DNA from: Verrucomicrobiaceae bacterium
GTDB lineage: Bacteria; Verrucomicrobiota; Verrucomicrobiia; Verrucomicrobiales; Verrucomicrobiaceae
Direction: 5' to 3'
Length of the DNA: 64,000 nt
NCBI GenBank assembly: GCA_021151605.1
Contig: JAGKWZ010000007.1
Span: forward strand, 1 to 64,000
Position 1 is the stretch's first letter; each line of letters opens with the position of its first letter. Below, piece by piece: positions 59,077 through 64,000 of the stretch. The position numbers were made by a program, and so were the translations under genes. The notes below the pieces were generated by a model. It was not told the DNA's origin. It saw nothing but the letters and a program-made list of their open reading frames with translations, and did no database searches.

Positions 59077-59170
59077 CGCTGACTCACGCCCTCGCTGCGC
59101 TCCTCCCATCGTGGAGCAGTGCGCAGAGCCTGTCTCGCGACTCAACTTTTACCCCCAATCGGCCACTGCC

Positions 59171-62100
59171 ATGCACACTCCACGCTTCCTCTTATTCGCC
59201 CTATTCTCACTGCTCTTCGCTGTCACTGCGCGGGCGCAGTTTGAGATCAAGGTTGACTCCACCAACGTGCTCGATCCTCGGCGCGCTGGGGCTTCTGCGT
59301 CGATCTCGGCTGGCGTCGTCAACAGCATCACCGTGCGTGGCGGTGGCGCAGGCTATACGGCCGCACCGTCCGTCGTCATCGCCGCACCGCCCTCTGGCAC
59401 CACCGCCACCGCGATCGCCAGCATCAGTGGCGGCGTGGTCACCGCGATCACCATCACCAATGGCGGCAGCAACTATGTCAGCGCACCCGCCATCTACATC
59501 GCACCGCCGCCCATTCTCGGCAGTGGCGTCACCACGGGCCCGCAGCATGCGGGCATGTCCAATACCACGACCGCTGCCGCCGCTGGGCGTAGCACCAGCG
59601 TCGCCAATGTCTCCCCGGCCATCGCCAGCTATTACCCCAATAGCATTGCCAAGACCTACAGCACGCCAGCGAGCCCCACGCTCTCCACCTGGATCGCGCC
59701 TGGCACGGCCACCGTGGCCAGCATCACTCTGGTGGCGGCCACAGTGGGTGATGACTTCGCGGCTGGAGTGCCACTCTATTTCATGGGCGACGAAATCACG
59801 CGCCCGACCTTGGATTGGAACAACATCCCCGTCTCCGCGAGCTATTGGCGCGCTGAACCCGTGAAAGCAGGCGAAATCTTTGCCAGTGCCTACCTCGACA
59901 ACCTCTCGCCCATATCCGCCCAGCCCATCATCGCGCTCGGCAGCGTCAATGTGCTGACGAGCAGCACAGGCAGCAGCACCGTCACGGTCGCGACAGCGCC
60001 AGCCACGCTGACCGCTGGAGCCACCCTGCTGGGCCAGCGCGTCAACATGGTCAGCGGCACCACCATCACCTTGGCTGGCAATGCCAACCAAGCCATCAGC
60101 ACCAGCACCGCCGTCAGCTACACCGAGTATCAACCCTTCTACTACAGCCCTCATGCGGGTCGCGTGTTTGCCTCGCAACCCGGCCGCGTGACCATCACCT
60201 GGGTCTCCGCAGCGCCTGATACCAGCAAGGCAGGCGAGAGCACACCGACCTACAAGTTCCGCCGAGAGACCTTCGCTGTTTCATCCGGTTCGCGTCAGCC
60301 TGCGCGGACGATCTTTTGGACCGAGGCACAGAAAGGCTTCAGCGGTCCGCTCGTGACCATCCCGCCGGGGCGCATCACGCTGATCAACCCCATCTTCAAC
60401 AGCTTCGTGCCAGGCATGACCACCGAGTATGTGCCCGTGGGCAGCAACACCAACCCCAACACCAGCGGTGCCGCCGAGCCGCGCACCGTGTGGTATGACA
60501 AGCTGGGTAACACCGCATCCCTCCACGCCTACAACGTCGAGGGCCGCTTGTTCATCGAGTATCTGGGCGCGCAAGTCAGCGGCAATGTCGGCGTGCATGA
60601 GTTCCTCGGAGCGGACATTCTCGACATCAAGCGCGTGGCCGATGTGACCACCGTGCAGACCGATCTCGGTGAAAAGCTGCGCCCTCGCCAGGGGGACGCG
60701 CAGACCGGTGACGACCAGCTCATCCCCAAGGTGGAAGTCAATTTGTCCCAGACCGGCTCTCAGCTCTACGGCAGCTACCTCCGCGCCGATGGTATCACCG
60801 ATTACTATGCCGAGCGCGAGAACTTGGACCCCGATCGTGTCACCCTTTATTGGCTGGAGACAAAGGATGCCTCCATTCACTTCCTGACTGCACCAGCCAG
60901 CCCTGGCATCGCCATCGAGTGGCCAAAATACAAACGCAACTACACCCACGTGTGGCCCAGCTCCATCGGCTCTTACCAGCCCGTCAACGTCATGCAAAAT
61001 GGCAGCAGCGTTGGCACAGGACCGCAGTTCGCTGCCTCCAATCTGCCGTCGATCATCTTCCAGGACGATCCTGCCAACGCCGAAGCTGTGATCGATGCGA
61101 ACACGCAGCGACTGCTCGTGGATTTCACCGAGAGCTCCGACAAGACCAACCGCACGCTGCTGAAGTTCGACTCCACCGTCGGCCCTTGGTATGTGCGGAT
61201 GTTCATTCAGTCCCAAGAGCAGTTGGGCACACCGGAAGTGCCAGACCCCGATGGCGCAGGCCCATTGATCGGCACGCCCGCTGTCTTCACCCTCAATGAC
61301 TTGAATGCTGACGGCATCGCCGACTGGTCGCCTGGTGCGTTGGTCAACGCCACCGGCGGCACCACGCAGGCCATCGTCGGGCAACGCATCGAGCGGCCTA
61401 GCTCGGCCTATGAAGTCGGCGGCTATGTCGCGGAAGGTCGCTGCTATTCGGCCACGGCTTACATCGACCCCTTCACCTCAGGCGTCGCCGCCGCAGCTTC
61501 CGGTGGCATCATCCCGGTCAACGCGCTGAGCACGGATCGCCATCTGACGATCTGGTGGTTTAAAAAGGTAGCCGCACCGAACAGCAACTTTGCTGACTTT
61601 TACGTGCCCGCCATCGCTGCGAACTACCAGGTGAGTTACCCCAGCGCAGCACAAGAACTCATCATCGCATCCGGCAACGGCATCGAGAATCCCGGCCTCA
61701 CTAGCGAGCAAGCCGCAGGCAGTCTCTATGTGCAAAACAATCCCGGTCTGGTCGGCTACAACCCCAACGAAGAGCATGCACTGATGCTCAACGGCAACGT
61801 GTATGCCCTGCGGGATGATTTGAATGCCGCCACTTCTTCAGAGCCCTTCGTGCTCATTCAATACACCGAACCGCTCACCTCGCGGCCCATCATGCGCGTA
61901 GTCAAAGTGCTGCGCAGCAACGCCACCTATCCGCTCAGCTTCGACAAGATTGCAGGCACGCCTTTGCAACCACCCATGCCGCTCACGCTGCTGCCGCTGC
62001 CATTGAAGCCCGACACCAGCGTGCGTAACGCCGAAGTCGCCATCAGTGCCGACACAGCGGCTGGATCTGGTGCGCCAACGAGCTACAACCGTTTCACCTT

Positions 62101-64000
62101 TGCCGATCGCAAAGGCCAGACCTGGATCTATCGCGGCCCGCACAACGGCGGCGAGCCCAGCTTTGGCATGCAGTTCTATTATTACCTGCGTGAGGGCTTC
62201 AATTTCCCAGGCCTCACCACGCAGCCCGCTGTCGGCAGCATTCAGCCATTCATCGCCGCAGGCCCGCAGCAGAACGTGAATGGTGGCGATGCCATCACCC
62301 TCACCTACCGGCCCAAGTGGCCCGACGACGACAGCCTGCCCATCGCCGACCAACGCACGCTCGGCGAGCTGAGCAGCGGCCAGACGCTGACTCTGGCCAA
62401 AGCTGGACTACCGCAAGTGCGTGGCCAAACCAGCGCCCAAGTGCTCTACCAGCAGTCCATCGCCAACAGTGGCGTAAACTCCAAGGCCGTCGTGTTGCAT
62501 GATGCCACACGGCAAAAGACGCTGCTCTTCGGCAGCAACGGCTTGCCGAGCAAGCTGCCTCCATCGGTGGCGATCACGCCGTATGCTGGCCGCAGCTACT
62601 TCCAAGGCCTGCCGCCTCATTTGCAGAGTCGCTTCTACTTCGATCCCAACCTAGGCAGCAATGGCGGGCTGGTGCTCACTGGCGAGTTCGTTGATGTGCC
62701 GGTGGGTGAGGATTACCTCAACCTCAATGCCCTGAGCCTTGCCGACATCAACACCCTGAATGCCTTGTGCCCAGACGCCGATGTCATCAACAAGCCCATT
62801 TGGACTGCGGCCATCAATGGCCTTTCCACCCAGCTGCAAACCTGGCGCAGATACACCACTGCCAAAGCCACCACGGCCATCGGCAAAGGGGCGCGAGTGG
62901 CTGTGGACTGGAATAACCCCATGATTAATGGCCGCAGCGAAGTCAGCGTGATCGAGATCCGCGTTACCGATGCAGGCTTTGGCTACAACTCGGCACCGCT
63001 CATCCCATTGCCAGGCAAGGCCAAGGCAGAGGCCACCCTCACAGGAAGCGCCGTCTCAGCCGTGACCGTGCTGGATCCCTTCACGCGCGAACCTTTCAAC
63101 GGCAGCTACCCTCCGCAGCCCACCGTTCCAGCGCCAGCCAACAAGGGACAAGTTATCTACCTCAAGTTGGAGCATGGCGGCTCTGGCTACACTTCGCCGC
63201 CTGACATCGTCATCGACCCTCCTGGCAACGGTGGCACGAGAGCCACGGCGACCTGCACGATTGCTCAGGGCGCAGTCGCGTCCATCACCATCACCGATCC
63301 AGGCTCAGGCTACACCGAATCGCCAAACATCACCATCACACCGCCGGCGGTGCCCTTCGCTGTGGATGCCTCGTTGAACAGAAACATCGCTCTCGGCACC
63401 CTCAGCGAGATCACCGACCCCGACACTGCCGTGGACAGCTATGCGCTCAGCTCCACTGGTGCAGGCACGGGTTATGTGACCCTCGTGTTTGGCAACGGCA
63501 AGGTCTTCACCGACGCCGCCGACCCTGTGAACATGCAGATCATCAAGGTCAGCCCCACGCTTTATCAAGGCGATGTGAAAGCCCTGCTCAGCAGCAACCC
63601 GCTGGATGAAAAAGTCACGCTGCGTCACAGCGGCGACTATGGGGCACGGCCAGAGAACTTTGAGTTCGAGTGGCGCTATGGTTTCCCCACCAGCGGCGGC
63701 ACCTTCCCCGCAGGCGATCCCGCCACTGATCCCGATTGGATCACGCCCAATGGCACCCAAGGCAGCAGCGTGCTCGTCGGTGGTTCGCCCACCGCCACCA
63801 TCAGCACCCCTGCGGTGCTGATGGGCGATACCTGGTTCACCATGCGCTACAAGAAGGCCGGCACCAGCACCTACTCCGACTGGGTCGCACCAGTGCTCGT
63901 CGAAGGCTGGATCAAGCGTGTGCTCGGCAAGATCACGCCCTTCAACCAGCGCATGGACAACCTCTACAACAACTCGGTCAACACCGACGTCAGCCTGCTC
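59171..64000 (+). CDS. Large secreted protein, at least 1610 aa, runs off the window
   Basis: ATG 59171 opens a frame with no stop for 1610 codons up to base 64000. Signal peptide MHTPRFLLFALFSLLFAVTA (cleavage near ARA|QF). Residues ~45-120 contain GGSGY-type repeats (VRGGGAGYTAAPSVVIA, ITNGGSNYVSAPAIYIA); a second set lies at ~1270-1395 (VTDAGFGYNSAPLIPLP, LEHGGSGYTSPPDIVID, ITDPGSGYTESPNITIT). Between them is a long beta-rich region with LNDLNADGIADWSPGALV and GLVGYNPNEEHALMLNG, which I do not recognise. No catalytic motif or membrane span is seen. It is the last visible gene of the secreted-protein cluster, 94 nt after the S74 gene. The module link to the cassette giant suggests a shared extracellular role (inference). 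Confidence 0.8.
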   Translation, partial: MHTPRFLLFALFSLLFAVTARAQFEIKVDSTNVLDPRRAGASASISAGVVNSITVRGGGAGYTAAPSVVIAAPPSGTTATAIASISGGVVTAITITNGGSNYVSAPAIYIAPPPILGSGVTTGPQHAGMSNTTTAAAAGRSTSVANVSPAIASYYPNSIAKTYSTPASPTLSTWIAPGTATVASITLVAATVGDDFAAGVPLYFMGDEITRPTLDWNNIPVSASYWRAEPVKAGEIFASAYLDNLSPISAQPIIALGSVNVLTSSTGSSTVTVATAPATLTAGATLLGQRVNMVSGTTITLAGNANQAISTSTAVSYTEYQPFYYSPHAGRVFASQPGRVTITWVSAAPDTSKAGESTPTYKFRRETFAVSSGSRQPARTIFWTEAQKGFSGPLVTIPPGRITLINPIFNSFVPGMTTEYVPVGSNTNPNTSGAAEPRTVWYDKLGNTASLHAYNVEGRLFIEYLGAQVSGNVGVHEFLGADILDIKRVADVTTVQTDLGEKLRPRQGDAQTGDDQLIPKVEVNLSQTGSQLYGSYLRADGITDYYAERENLDPDRVTLYWLETKDASIHFLTAPASPGIAIEWPKYKRNYTHVWPSSIGSYQPVNVMQNGSSVGTGPQFAASNLPSIIFQDDPANAEAVIDANTQRLLVDFTESSDKTNRTLLKFDSTVGPWYVRMFIQSQEQLGTPEVPDPDGAGPLIGTPAVFTLNDLNADGIADWSPGALVNATGGTTQAIVGQRIERPSSAYEVGGYVAEGRCYSATAYIDPFTSGVAAAASGGIIPVNALSTDRHLTIWWFKKVAAPNSNFADFYVPAIAANYQVSYPSAAQELIIASGNGIENPGLTSEQAAGSLYVQNNPGLVGYNPNEEHALMLNGNVYALRDDLNAATSSEPFVLIQYTEPLTSRPIMRVVKVLRSNATYPLSFDKIAGTPLQPPMPLTLLPLPLKPDTSVRNAEVAISADTAAGSGAPTSYNRFTFADRKGQTWIYRGPHNGGEPSFGMQFYYYLREGFNFPGLTTQPAVGSIQPFIAAGPQQNVNGGDAITLTYRPKWPDDDSLPIADQRTLGELSSGQTLTLAKAGLPQVRGQTSAQVLYQQSIANSGVNSKAVVLHDATRQKTLLFGSNGLPSKLPPSVAITPYAGRSYFQGLPPHLQSRFYFDPNLGSNGGLVLTGEFVDVPVGEDYLNLNALSLADINTLNALCPDADVINKPIWTAAINGLSTQLQTWRRYTTAKATTAIGKGARVAVDWNNPMINGRSEVSVIEIRVTDAGFGYNSAPLIPLPGKAKAEATLTGSAVSAVTVLDPFTREPFNGSYPPQPTVPAPANKGQVIYLKLEHGGSGYTSPPDIVIDPPGNGGTRATATCTIAQGAVASITITDPGSGYTESPNITITPPAVPFAVDASLNRNIALGTLSEITDPDTAVDSYALSSTGAGTGYVTLVFGNGKVFTDAADPVNMQIIKVSPTLYQGDVKALLSSNPLDEKVTLRHSGDYGARPENFEFEWRYGFPTSGGTFPAGDPATDPDWITPNGTQGSSVLVGGSPTATISTPAVLMGDTWFTMRYKKAGTSTYSDWVAPVLVEGWIKRVLGKITPFNQRMDNLYNNSVNTDVSLL

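Noticed and set aside
60281..61384. 367-aa minus-strand frame
   Set aside because: Antisense to the open 1610-codon secreted protein, which has a signal peptide and recognisable repeats.

Overview
The window looks like chromosomal DNA from a Verrucomicrobia-type bacterium of the Verrucomicrobium/Chthoniobacter kind. The markers are a four-gene 'Verru_Chthon' pilin-like cassette (proteins A-D) around a giant repeat protein, a DUF1549/DUF1553 plus DUF1501 pair, an ECF sigma factor divergent from a transmembrane Ser/Thr kinase, PQQ-type beta-propeller proteins, and many secreted proteins made of delta-60, Ig-like, LamG and thrombospondin-3-like modules. No rRNA, CRISPR array or convincing tRNA was seen. 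Most genes lack an obvious Shine-Dalgarno sequence.

Layout. 1-6.9 kb: a partial minus-strand gene at the edge, a RapA-like RNA-polymerase-recycling helicase, a secreted PQQ-dependent sugar dehydrogenase, a tiny secreted YHS-type metal-binding protein, a secreted PQQ-like beta-propeller and a histidine phosphatase. 7.05-37.7 kb: the Verru_Chthon cassette in the order B, giant protein (7565 aa, 22.7 kb), A, C, D. 37.7-41.3 kb: guaB and guaA (GMP synthesis from IMP), then a convergent GtrA-like membrane protein. 41.5-45.0 kb: a DUF1549/DUF1553 gene and a Tat-exported DUF1501 gene, closed by a terminator. 45.28-46.41 kb: a complete IS630-type element with 24-bp terminal inverted repeats, a TA target duplication and a frameshifted transposase. 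46.4-54.3 kb: ECF sigma factor, divergent kinase with a long C-terminal repeat half, a secreted delta-60/LamG protein, and a free-standing duplicate of the kinase's C-terminal half. 54.5-64 kb: four codirectional secreted-protein genes, one carrying a phage-like S74 self-cleaving chaperone domain and the last (at least 1610 aa) running off the window.

The most interesting system is the cassette. The N-termini of the four pilin-like proteins match, by my reading, the minor pseudopilins of type II secretion: D~GspH, B~GspI, C~GspJ, A~GspK (A lacks Glu5 and has a GspK-like DDESCKININ stretch). No major pseudopilin, ATPase, platform protein, secretin or prepilin peptidase is present. The giant protein has a signal peptide but no autotransporter beta-barrel. 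I infer that the cassette supplies a substrate-dedicated pseudopilus tip that plugs into a housekeeping type II or type IV machine to export or display the giant protein. The cassette families are already named in TIGRFAMs; the HIJK assignment and the export model are my inference.

A second theme is module shuffling. The same GGSGY and delta-60 repeats occur both in the cassette giant and in the secreted proteins 20-35 kb away. Short dispersed repeats also sit between guaB and guaA and in frame inside the kinase.
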